Position numbers and translations under genes: made by a program | Part shown: piece after piece, positions 1 through 6,556 of the stretch | Numbering within the stretch: the stretch's first letter is position 1 | How the letters are laid out: the number at the start of each line of letters is the position of its first letter | Source: Chlamydiales bacterium | GTDB lineage: Bacteria > Chlamydiota > Chlamydiia > Chlamydiales > JAACFD01 | DNA length: 7,582 nt | Direction: 5' to 3' | Assembly (NCBI GenBank): GCA_009937555.1 | Contig: JAACFD010000091.1 | Span: forward strand, 1 to 7,582 | Notes under the pieces: model-generated | Told to the model about the DNA's origin: nothing | Database searches by the model: none | Seen by the model: the letters and a program-made list of their open reading frames with translations, nothing else

Positions 1-350
1 CAACAAAAAAGAAAGCTGCCTCAAAAAAGAAAGCTCCCGCAAAGAAAAAATCGGCTTCAAAGAAAGACTCGACAGAAAAAAAGAATCCCCCTAAGAAAGA
101 AAGGGTTAAGAGAACCCCAGCCTCTTTTAAGTGTAGCGAACTACTTCAAAGTATTATTGCTGAAGAGAACTCAACTAGAGGAGATGCCATCAAGAAGCTC
201 TGGGACTATATTCGCAAAAACAACCTTCAAGACCCTGAAGATAAAAGAGTTATAAAACCAGATGCTCTCCTTTCTAAATTATTTGAAACCGAAGAGCCGG
301 TAAGTATGTTTAAGTTCTCGTCTTTTATCTCAAAGCACCTACTGAAATAA
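1..350 (+). CDS. SWIB/MDM2-domain protein with Lys/Ala-rich segment (5' partial)
   Basis: The frame enters from the left edge (first whole codon at 3-5) and ends at TAA 348-350, giving 115 visible residues. Residues 1-38 are a basic, disordered-looking stretch of KKKAAS/KKKAPA type with 16 lysines, like chlamydial histone H1-like proteins. Residues about 39-115 are a complete SWIB fold: SELLQSI, then TRGDAIKKLWDYI, NNLQDPEDKRVI, a D-x-LL-x-KLF segment and a final MFKFSSFISKHL. SWIB domains are a eukaryote-like feature well known in chlamydiae, where one is fused to the C-terminus of DNA topoisomerase I and another is stand-alone. A chromatin or DNA-topology role is inferred. Because the start is outside the window, I cannot tell whether this is the end of a TopA-SWIB fusion with a basic linker or a small separate SWIB protein with a histone-like tail. 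The domain call is firm; the parent gene is open. Confidence 0.85.
   Translation, partial: TKKKAASKKKAPAKKKSASKKDSTEKKNPPKKERVKRTPASFKCSELLQSIIAEENSTRGDAIKKLWDYIRKNNLQDPEDKRVIKPDALLSKLFETEEPVSMFKFSSFISKHLLK
4..35 (+). repeat. Short direct repeat coding the KKKA tail
   Basis: A 14-base unit (CAAAAAAGAAAGCT) occurs at 4-17 and again, identically, at 22-35, a period of 18 bases or six codons. It encodes the repeated Lys-Lys-Lys-Ala blocks of the basic segment. Further, less exact Lys-rich blocks follow to about 100. Such tracts can change length by slippage, as is known for the chlamydial histone-like protein Hc2; length change here is inference. Confidence 0.6.
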
Positions 351-351
351 C

Positions 352-379
352 TTAACTTAAATATTCTGTTTACTATAAA
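352..379 (+). promoter_or_regulatory. Possible sigma-70-type promoter for the orphan gene
   Basis: TTAACT at 352-357 (4 of 6 matches to TTGACA) and TATAAA at 374-379 (5 of 6 to TATAAT) are 16 bases apart in the gap before the gene starting at 429. Such matches are common in AT-rich DNA, so this is only a candidate. The leader would be about 40 bases. The overlapping inverted repeat CTGTTT 366-371 / AAACAG 382-387 (loop of 10) has no T-run after it, so it does not look like a standard terminator for the upstream gene. Confidence 0.3.
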
Positions 380-428
380 AAAAACAGCAACTAAAATAAT
401 TCCACCTTAAATTAAACAAAGTAGAATT

Positions 429-1004
429 ATGTCAGTTTCACGAACAGCTTTAACTATAACAGCAGTTTCAGCAACAGTAATATTAGCTTGTAGGTATATC
501 TTTGCCGTCGACCCTTATTATCTCCGTCCCAGCCAGGTAGAAAAGGTTATCGCAGCAGCTAGGATACGAATTCAGGAGAGTACGGATGTTAAAAGAGAAA
601 ATGTAAAGCTATCTGATATAGATAAACAGTTTTTAAAAACCATGAACGATGCTCTTAGTATAGATGAAGAAGCAAAACAAAGGCATCTGGCGGGATCCCG
701 GGCTATTGAGGCTGTTATAAAAGAAGACGAAGAAGCAAAAGAAGCATATACAGCGAGATTCCACATTATTGAGGATGCTAAAAGAGAAGTAAAAGGCTTT
801 GATGATATGAAGCTAAGCGAAAAACAGTGGGTAGTTGAAAGGTACCGCTTTCTGGAAATTCTACACAAAGAGTTAAATGAATTAGGGGAAAGTCAAGAAT
901 TCATGATTAGCCCTAGAGCAGCTTTAGAGAGGTATTCAAAAGTTATACAATGGATTGTTCTTAGAATACTAGAAAGGGACTACGCTCTTCCCACTATTGA
1001 CTAA
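429..1004 (+). CDS. Unrecognised membrane-anchored or exported helical protein
   Basis: This 191-residue protein matches no family I recognise. Residues 6-20 form a hydrophobic stretch after a single Arg5. It ends in Ile-Leu-Ala-Cys21, a weak lipobox; a signal anchor, or cleavage near Ala26, is equally possible. After a short PYYLRPSQ segment the rest is strongly charged (Glu/Lys/Asp/Arg-rich, many Ala and Leu), predicted mostly helical and perhaps partly coiled-coil. It has one tryptophan-containing helix near the middle (KQWVVERYRFLEIL) and a second close to the end (QWIVLRILER). ATG 429 is the first start after an in-frame TAA at 408-410; no strong ribosome binding site precedes it. The gene converges on uvrB and its last 11 bases overlap the uvrB 3' end. 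A secreted or envelope role would fit the N-terminus but is inference. The length, base composition and clean N-terminal signal make it a believable gene. Confidence 0.7.
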   Translation: MSVSRTALTITAVSATVILACRYIFAVDPYYLRPSQVEKVIAAARIRIQESTDVKRENVKLSDIDKQFLKTMNDALSIDEEAKQRHLAGSRAIEAVIKEDEEAKEAYTARFHIIEDAKREVKGFDDMKLSEKQWVVERYRFLEILHKELNELGESQEFMISPRAALERYSKVIQWIVLRILERDYALPTID

Positions 1005-2979
1005 TCCCCATTTCTTTTGCTTGCCCCTCTCTTAACTTATCTCGATAATAAGCAGCTTTTTCAAAGTCTAAGTTTTTCGCGTGTTTTTTCATTTCCTTTT
1101 CAAAAACTTTGTTCTGGCTTCTTATTCTATCTATAGAGCTTTCTCCCCTAGGACTTTTCTTAGGGTTTTTAGAGCCCTTCTTATCCTTAACAACAATGTC
1201 TATTATCTTCTTATAGATCGTCTGAGGAGTAATGCCTTGCTTCTTATTATGCTTAATTTGAAGCTCTCTTCTTTTTTTAGAGATTGATATTGTGCTTTCA
1301 ATGGCTTTTGTTACTTTGTTTGCATACATAATAACGCGCCCCTCAGCATTTCTTGCAGCTCGGCCACAAGTCTGAATCAAAGCTGTTTGGCTCCTAAGAA
1401 ACCCTTCTTTATCTGCATCTAGAATACAAACTAGAGCTACCTCTGGCATATCTAACCCCTCTCTTAGAAGGTTGACTCCAACTAAAACCTCTATTTCTCC
1501 TTTTCTGAGCTCATTAATAATCTCCATTCTCTCAAGTGTATCAATATCTGAATGAATGTATCTGGAACTTATCCCAATTTCCTTTAGAAACTCTGTTAAG
1601 TTTTCAGCTAATTTTTTTGTTAGGGTTGTAACTAAAACGCGGTGACCTGAAGCGCATGTTTTCTTTATTTCATGTAATACATCATCTACTTGGCCATCAG
1701 CAGGTTTTACTTCAATAATAGGATCAAGAAGCCCTGTTGGGCGTATTACCTGTTCTACAATTTCACCAGAGGTTTCCTCAACCTCCCAATCTCCTGGAGT
1801 TGCTGAAACATAAATGACATGTCGAATTTTATTATAAAACTCTTCAAATTTTAAAGGTCTATTATCAAATGCAGAAGGTAACCTAAAGCCATACTCAACA
1901 AGCGATTCTTTTCTTGCTCTATCTCCATTATACATTGCTCTAATTTGAGGGATAGTTTGGTGAGACTCATCTATAACCATGAGCATATCTTCAGGAAAAT
2001 AATCAATTAAACACTTTGCTGGATCACCTTCAGCTCTACCTGAAAAGTGCCTTGAATAGTTTTCAATTCCCTTGCAAAACCCCATTTCACGAATCATTTC
2101 AAGGTCATAATTTGTTCTTTGATGAATTCGAAACTTTTCAAGAGGTTGATCATTTTTATCAAAGAACTCTGTACGTTGTTTAAGTTCAGCCTTAATTCTC
2201 TCAATAGCACTTTCTCTTATTTCTTCAGGTGTAACATGGTGAGAACCAGGGTAGAGAACCATTTTGTCTACTACTTCAATTACTTTGCCAGTTAAAGCAT
2301 CAATAATTGAAATTTTTTCAACATCGTCTCCAAAAAACTCAAGCCTAAAAGCTATATCTTCTTCATAAGCAGGAAAAATCTCAACAACATCCCCTTTTAC
2401 TCTAAAATTACCTCTCGAGAACTCAAAATCACTACGAGTATAGTGCATATCTACTAGCTGTAAAAAAAGCTTATCAAGTAAATACTCAGAGCCCGACTCT
2501 ACTTCTAGTTTCATTCTGATATAGTACTCTGGTATACCAAGTCCATATATACAGGAAACAGATGCAACAATAATTACATCTTTCCTTTCAATAAGAGATC
2601 GTGTAGCACTTAACCTTAATCGATCAATTCTATCATTAATCGACATGTCCTTTTCTATATAAGTGTCGGTTCTTGCTACATAGGCCTCAGGTTGATAATA
2701 GTCATAGTAAGAAACAAAGTATTCAACAGCATTATTAGGAAAAAATTTCTTAAACTCTTGGTAGAGTTGGGCCGCTAAAGTTTTATTATGAGCAAGAATT
2801 AATGTCGGTTTTTGAATATTCTGAATTACATTTGCAACAGTAAATGTCTTCCCTGATCCAGTTATCCCAAGCAAAACCTGAGCGCTCTTATTTGAACTAA
2901 TACCAGAAGATAAAGCTTTAATTGCTTGTTCCTGGTCTCCTTTAGGTGAAAAGTCTGAATTTATTTCAAATAAAGTCAT
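994..2979 (-). CDS. uvrB: UvrABC excinuclease subunit B
   Basis: UvrB is the damage-verifying ATPase of nucleotide excision repair. It is loaded by UvrA and then recruits UvrC for the two incisions. The protein is 661 residues, close to the usual 660-675, and complete. Visible motifs are Walker A GITGSGKT (38-45); the beta-hairpin that clamps DNA, with Tyr91, Tyr92, Tyr94 and Tyr95 (YYDYYQPEAY); Walker B DESH (337-340); SATPGDWE (392-399); and helicase motifs V-VI with NLLREGLDMPE (503-513) and QTCGRAARN (536-544, Arg540 and Arg543). A Lys-rich linker leads to a C-terminal UVR domain (about 619-654, FEKAAYYRD) for UvrC contact. ATG 2979 shares its A with the trpS stop codon (TAATG). No Shine-Dalgarno sequence is visible, so translation probably depends on coupling to trpS. 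No key residue is missing. The 3' end overlaps the convergent orphan gene. Confidence 0.98.
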   Translation of the reverse strand: MTLFEINSDFSPKGDQEQAIKALSSGISSNKSAQVLLGITGSGKTFTVANVIQNIQKPTLILAHNKTLAAQLYQEFKKFFPNNAVEYFVSYYDYYQPEAYVARTDTYIEKDMSINDRIDRLRLSATRSLIERKDVIIVASVSCIYGLGIPEYYIRMKLEVESGSEYLLDKLFLQLVDMHYTRSDFEFSRGNFRVKGDVVEIFPAYEEDIAFRLEFFGDDVEKISIIDALTGKVIEVVDKMVLYPGSHHVTPEEIRESAIERIKAELKQRTEFFDKNDQPLEKFRIHQRTNYDLEMIREMGFCKGIENYSRHFSGRAEGDPAKCLIDYFPEDMLMVIDESHQTIPQIRAMYNGDRARKESLVEYGFRLPSAFDNRPLKFEEFYNKIRHVIYVSATPGDWEVEETSGEIVEQVIRPTGLLDPIIEVKPADGQVDDVLHEIKKTCASGHRVLVTTLTKKLAENLTEFLKEIGISSRYIHSDIDTLERMEIINELRKGEIEVLVGVNLLREGLDMPEVALVCILDADKEGFLRSQTALIQTCGRAARNAEGRVIMYANKVTKAIESTISISKKRRELQIKHNKKQGITPQTIYKKIIDIVVKDKKGSKNPKKSPRGESSIDRIRSQNKVFEKEMKKHAKNLDFEKAAYYRDKLREGQAKEMGISQ

Positions 2980-4037
2980 TAGGCAGACTGCTTTTTCGCA
3001 TATTTCTCAGCTTCTTTAGCTATTTTTTTCCAGGACCCTAAAATTCCCATCTGACTTAATGCTTCCTTAGCAGTTTGGTCTGAAAGCTCGCTCATTTTTC
3101 GTGTCCCTTCATAAATAATATGTTCAACAAGCCCCTTTTGTTTAGAAAAGAGCTCTCTTTTTTCCCTAAAAGGATCTAAGAAAGTATTGATAGCTACTGA
3201 AAGCTTTTGCTTCACCTCTACATCACCAACTTTCCCTTTTTGATAACGCTCTTTTAGATCTGCTACTTCTTCTTTATTTGGGTTAAATGCATCATGATAA
3301 ATAAAAACGGGGTTATTTTTTACCTCTCCTGGTATATCCGCTCTAACCCTATTAGGGTCAGTATACATCCCTTTCACCTTTTTCTCTACAGACTTGCTAT
3401 CATCAGAGAGAAATATAGTATTATTTAGGCTTTTACTCATTTTAGCTTTTCCGTCGGTTCCTACTAGGCTAGGTGTTTCTGAGAGCAAGCCTTCAGGAAC
3501 AGGAAATAGCTCTCCATATAGGCCATTAAATCGCTTAGCAAGGTCTCTCGCTAACTCAACATGAGCTAAATTGTCTTTACCTACAGGAACAAGGTGTGAC
3601 TTTCCCATTAATATATCCGCTGTTTGTAACACAGGATATCCAAAGAGGCCATATGGCATATGCTCTTCATTAATCTGAGCTGATTTTGCCATATCTTTAA
3701 TAGAGGGTATTCCAGATAGCTGGTTTACTGTTGTTAGCATTGAGAAAACAAGATTTAATTGGTAGACAGCTTTTGTAGCTGACTGTAAGTAGATAGTAGA
3801 CTTCTCAGGGTCTATACCACATGACAAATAGTCCAGTACCATCTCCTTGATATTTTCTCTTAAGCTAAGCACCTCTTCTTTTGAAGGTTTTGTTGTCAAT
3901 GTATGCAAGTCTGCTATAATGAAATAGCACTCATACTCATCCTGTAGCTTTACTCTATTTTTAATCGATCCAACGTAGTGCCCAAGGTGAAGCTTTCCTG
4001 TAGGCCTATCTCCAGTCAAAATTCGTTTTTTTTCCAT
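2979..4037 (-). CDS. trpS: Tryptophanyl-tRNA synthetase
   Basis: This class I aminoacyl-tRNA synthetase charges tRNA-Trp in the cytoplasm. The 352-residue length is near the usual 330-350 of bacterial TrpRS. Class I signatures are TGDRPTGKLHLGHYVGS, with the HxGH motif HLGH at 17-20, and KMSKS at 199-203 (GKAKMSKSLNN). Also typical are LSGIPSIKDMA, the GYPVLQTADIL segment of the tryptophan pocket, and the VPVGKDNLAHVEL segment. The reading frame opens ten codons earlier, at ATG 4067. I chose ATG 4037 because AGGAGA lies seven bases before it and the protein then begins directly with the family's KRILTGDRPTG strand. The upstream gene stops at 4048, leaving ten bases between them, and the stop overlaps the next gene, uvrB, by one base. 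It lies directly behind two aromatic amino acid permeases, which suggests joint expression of uptake and use. The protein itself has only one tryptophan. Confidence 0.97.
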   Translation of the reverse strand: MEKKRILTGDRPTGKLHLGHYVGSIKNRVKLQDEYECYFIIADLHTLTTKPSKEEVLSLRENIKEMVLDYLSCGIDPEKSTIYLQSATKAVYQLNLVFSMLTTVNQLSGIPSIKDMAKSAQINEEHMPYGLFGYPVLQTADILMGKSHLVPVGKDNLAHVELARDLAKRFNGLYGELFPVPEGLLSETPSLVGTDGKAKMSKSLNNTIFLSDDSKSVEKKVKGMYTDPNRVRADIPGEVKNNPVFIYHDAFNPNKEEVADLKERYQKGKVGDVEVKQKLSVAINTFLDPFREKRELFSKQKGLVEHIIYEGTRKMSELSDQTAKEALSQMGILGSWKKIAKEAEKYAKKQSA

Positions 4038-4043
4038 CAATTT

Positions 4044-4049
4044 TCTCCT
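4044..4049 (-). promoter_or_regulatory. Shine-Dalgarno site that fixes the trpS start
   Basis: Read on the minus strand, AGGAGA sits seven bases before ATG 4037-4035, a good spacing, and overlaps the TAG stop of the preceding permease (TAGGAGA). The alternative ATG at 4067 lies inside the permease gene, so the site supports the shorter TrpS. Confidence 0.75.
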
Positions 4050-5250
4050 AAAATATCTGCTCAACAATAGTATTTAACACTACAATGACACTTATAGTGA
4101 AAGCAAAAATTAAGCTAGGCTTTCCACCAAAAACCTTATATTCTCCTTTAAAACCTTTTATGTACCGACCTCTCCACACCATTAAGGGAGGTAAAAAACC
4201 TAGAAGAAGCGCTACTCCAAATGCCCCTCCATAGTTTAGTGCTACGATAAAAACGTTATGTCCTGTTAAAGAAAAACATAAAGGGGGAAAAAAAGTTAAA
4301 CAGGTAACAATAAGTTTCCCTGATATTGTTTTTTCTATTTTCAAGCCATCTGATAAAAAGTCAGATAAACTTAAAGAAACCCCCAGAAAAGAGGTTACTA
4401 AGACAAAAAATGTTAAGAGCCTTACACAAGCTACTAACCAAGGTTTTTGAACAACTCCTTGAAGCACTTCTATCATAGAAACCAAAGCATCATCTGATGA
4501 AAGCATAGAAGAAATGCTTTGCTCTCCTTGTACAGGGATAACCCCTAAAATAACACACTGCCATATTAGATAGGCTATAATAGGAACAATTGACCCAAAG
4601 AAAATAGCCCTTTTAATATCGTTTACATTAGAGTTTAAATAGGTTCGAAGTGATGGAATAATAATATGGTAACCAAAAGAAATAACCATAAAAGAAAGGG
4701 AGTTAGATACCTTTGGAAAGTCAGCGTATAGTAAATTTTCCGCCTTTATATGATCCATCATTACATAGCAAATAGTCACAAATGTAACTAACATACCTAG
4801 TACAAGAAGACGGTTTACTGCATCAACAGCACCTGTCCCTAGGTAAACAAAAACACCAAAAATTAACAGAAAGGGTATTGGGGCCACCCACTGAGGAAAG
4901 TCTATTGAAAGCAGCATCTCAGCAGAGCCTAGAAGCAAGGGACCTCCAGCAGCAAGGTAAGCTGTTGTTAGGGAATAGAGCAGAAACAAGTAAATAACCC
5001 ATGAAATAGCCTGCCCTGAAGCTCCTAGCGTTCTGCGAGCCATTGATATCAGGTTAGCATCTTTGCCCATCCATAAATTTACTTCTAACATTAGTAAAGC
5101 TGTCAGATACATGAACATCCAAAAGAAGAGCAAAGAAAATAGCGAAGGAAAAAAACCTGCAAGACCTGTTTCAATTGGTAGCGCTAGCATGCCCGCACCA
5201 ATTGTTGTTCCACTTACAAGTAGGGAGCCTCCCCAGACCTTACTATTCAT
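4048..5250 (-). CDS. tyrP: Aromatic amino acid permease, TyrP/HAAAP family (copy B)
   Basis: A 400-residue inner-membrane transporter of the hydroxy/aromatic amino acid permease branch of the APC superfamily. These are proton symporters for tyrosine or tryptophan (TyrP, Mtr, TnaB in Escherichia coli). The first helix holds the family signature GTTIGAGMLALP (14-25), whose unwound Gly-rich turn binds the substrate's amino and carboxyl groups. Further marks are TALLMLEVNLW after helix 2, VYLGTGAVDAVNRLL, SFGYHIIIPSL and GVSLSLSDFLSDGLKI. Hydrophobicity suggests the usual 11 helices, and the length fits. GGGG at 5256-5259 is a ribosome binding site five bases before ATG 5250. The gene follows copy A by 11 bases and precedes trpS by ten, so all three are probably on one transcript. 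Substrate choice between Tyr and Trp cannot be read from the sequence; the trpS neighbour favours tryptophan. Eight tryptophans are present, many more than in TrpS or UvrB. Confidence 0.93.
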   Translation of the reverse strand: MNSKVWGGSLLVSGTTIGAGMLALPIETGLAGFFPSLFSLLFFWMFMYLTALLMLEVNLWMGKDANLISMARRTLGASGQAISWVIYLFLLYSLTTAYLAAGGPLLLGSAEMLLSIDFPQWVAPIPFLLIFGVFVYLGTGAVDAVNRLLVLGMLVTFVTICYVMMDHIKAENLLYADFPKVSNSLSFMVISFGYHIIIPSLRTYLNSNVNDIKRAIFFGSIVPIIAYLIWQCVILGVIPVQGEQSISSMLSSDDALVSMIEVLQGVVQKPWLVACVRLLTFFVLVTSFLGVSLSLSDFLSDGLKIEKTISGKLIVTCLTFFPPLCFSLTGHNVFIVALNYGGAFGVALLLGFLPPLMVWRGRYIKGFKGEYKVFGGKPSLIFAFTISVIVVLNTIVEQIF

Positions 5251-5261
5251 AAATTCCCCTT

Positions 5262-6491
5262 TTATGCGTTAAGAAAGTGTAGCTCTTTTAAAAGCTGAAT
5301 AATAAAAACCAGGGTTGAAAAAGAAATGACATACCCTTTTGTTAGCTTAGATGAAATAACTACATCTATAAGACTTTCAGAGTCCTTTGCTTTTTTTAAT
5401 TTATTTAACATCAAAACAGGGAAGAAGCCGAATAAAATAACAGCCATAAACCCTCCGACATACTCCAGTGATTTTAAGAAAAGATTTTCCCACCCCATAG
5501 AAAAGAGCAGTGGGGGTAGAAGGGCCACTATGCACAAAACAGCTCGGCTTGCCCCCTCTTTCTTTATTTTTAGTCCATCAGCTAAAAAGTCAACCAAACT
5601 GAGCCCCACCCCAATAAAGGAGGTGGCAATAGCAAAAAAAGCAAAACCATTTGCAAAAAGTAAAACCTTTTGATTACCAGCAACAGCCATTAATGCTTGA
5701 GCAGGGGTCTTTCCTTGAAGAGCTTGAAATGCTATATGCTCCTCTTCAAAAGGTATAATCCCTAATATTATTGCATTCCACACTAAATAAATAAGTAGAG
5801 GAATGCTTCCGCCAAAAAGAATAGCCTTTCTAATACGCTTTCTGTCGTATTGATAATGCTCTGAAATAGATGGAATAACATTATGAAACCCAAAAGATGT
5901 AACCATTACAGGTAATACTAAAAAGGAATGCTTAGGGCTACATGTTTTAGTTAAAAGCTCAGAGCTAACAAAGCGGGTTCCAGTAAACACTAAAAAGAAG
6001 TAACAAAAAATTAGGACAAGCATAAGTGCTCTATTAGCCTTATCCACAGCTTGTGTCCCTAGGTAGATAAAAAAACCCATCAATGAGACAAATAAACAGC
6101 TACCCCAATGAGCAGGAAACTGGATGCCATAACTCATCTCTAGCTGACCAGAAATAAGTAAACCACTCTCAAAGCTATAAGCAACCATAAGGGCGTAAAA
6201 TAAGCATAGAAAAATTCCCCATGAGGCTGCTTTTCCCCATTCTCCTAGGGTTGCTCCAGCCATACTTATTAGACTGCTTCCTCTTCCCGTATATATATTT
6301 ACCTCAGCAAGCATAAGCGCTGTTATTAACATAAAAATCCAACAAACAATAAAGACAATTGAAGATGGAATATAACCAGCAAAGCCAGCTCGAAGAGGAA
6401 GCGCTAGCATAGCTGCTCCAATGCAGCTTCCTGCAATTAAAAGAGCGCCGCCCAGAAAAGATTTTATTTTATGGAATGGATTATGAGGCAT
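5262..6491 (-). CDS. tyrP: Aromatic amino acid permease, TyrP/HAAAP family (copy A)
   Basis: A 409-residue paralogue of the next gene downstream, roughly one-third identical by eye along its whole length and with the same predicted 11-helix layout, so the duplication is old. Shared blocks are MLALP, TALMLAEVN, LISMA, IYLGTQAVDKANRAL, SFGFHNVIPSI and GVGLSLVDFLADGLKI. The first-helix motif reads GSCIGAAMLALP (21-32): the second glycine of the canonical GAG is Ala27, and TT is replaced by SC. As this turn lines the substrate site, its preference may differ from copy B. The N-terminus has seven extra residues. AGAGGAAG at 6494-6501 is a good ribosome binding site for ATG 6491. It is the first gene after the 65-base gap behind thyX, so it may head the tyrP-tyrP-trpS-uvrB unit. 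Adjacent tyrP pairs are known in Chlamydia. Confidence 0.92.
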   Translation of the reverse strand: MPHNPFHKIKSFLGGALLIAGSCIGAAMLALPLRAGFAGYIPSSIVFIVCWIFMLITALMLAEVNIYTGRGSSLISMAGATLGEWGKAASWGIFLCLFYALMVAYSFESGLLISGQLEMSYGIQFPAHWGSCLFVSLMGFFIYLGTQAVDKANRALMLVLIFCYFFLVFTGTRFVSSELLTKTCSPKHSFLVLPVMVTSFGFHNVIPSISEHYQYDRKRIRKAILFGGSIPLLIYLVWNAIILGIIPFEEEHIAFQALQGKTPAQALMAVAGNQKVLLFANGFAFFAIATSFIGVGLSLVDFLADGLKIKKEGASRAVLCIVALLPPLLFSMGWENLFLKSLEYVGGFMAVILFGFFPVLMLNKLKKAKDSESLIDVVISSKLTKGYVISFSTLVFIIQLLKELHFLNA

Positions 6492-6499
6492 AGCTTCCT

Positions 6500-6528
6500 C
6501 TTATGTAGGGCGAGCATGCATACATTAG
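6500..6528 (-). promoter_or_regulatory. Imperfect inverted repeat before the permease operon
   Basis: Arms CTTATGTA (6500-6507) and TACATTAG (6521-6528) pair at 7 of 8 positions (one T-T mismatch) around a 13-base centre that holds GCATGC. One arm touches the ribosome binding site of copy A. It could be an operator or a weak hairpin hiding that site, or chance in AT-rich DNA. It lacks a T-run, so it is not a standard terminator for thyX. I see no clear -35/-10 pair in the 65-base gap. Confidence 0.2.
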
Positions 6529-6556
6529 GCTGAATTTATTTAGCTTTAAAGTTTTA

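Noticed and set aside
366..387. Hairpin CTGTTT/AAACAG as a terminator for the SWIB gene
   Set aside because: Six AT-rich pairs with a ten-base loop and no T-run behind it on the plus strand; not convincing.
572..868. Open frame on the minus strand opposite the orphan gene
   Set aside because: Ser/Phe-rich translation typical of the antisense of a Lys/Glu-rich helical gene; no recognisable domain and fully inside the better plus-strand gene.
976..992. Hairpin GGGA/TCCC as a terminator between the convergent genes
   Set aside because: Only four base pairs with a nine-base loop and no proper T-run on either strand.
1081..1287. Plus-strand open frame inside uvrB
   Set aside because: Antisense shadow of the conserved UvrB C-terminal region; no motif.
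4038..4067. Earlier ATG for trpS at 4067, adding ten residues
   Set aside because: It lies inside the preceding permease gene; the added residues are not typical of TrpRS, and a good ribosome binding site precedes ATG 4037.
5063..5673. Two plus-strand open frames (5063-5272 and 5326-5673) across the permeases
   Set aside because: Both are antisense to well-supported transporter genes and show no domain or ribosome binding site.
4048..6491. Tandem permeases as a recent duplication or recombination product
   Set aside because: Protein identity is only moderate by eye and matching DNA blocks are already diverged, so the pair is ancient.
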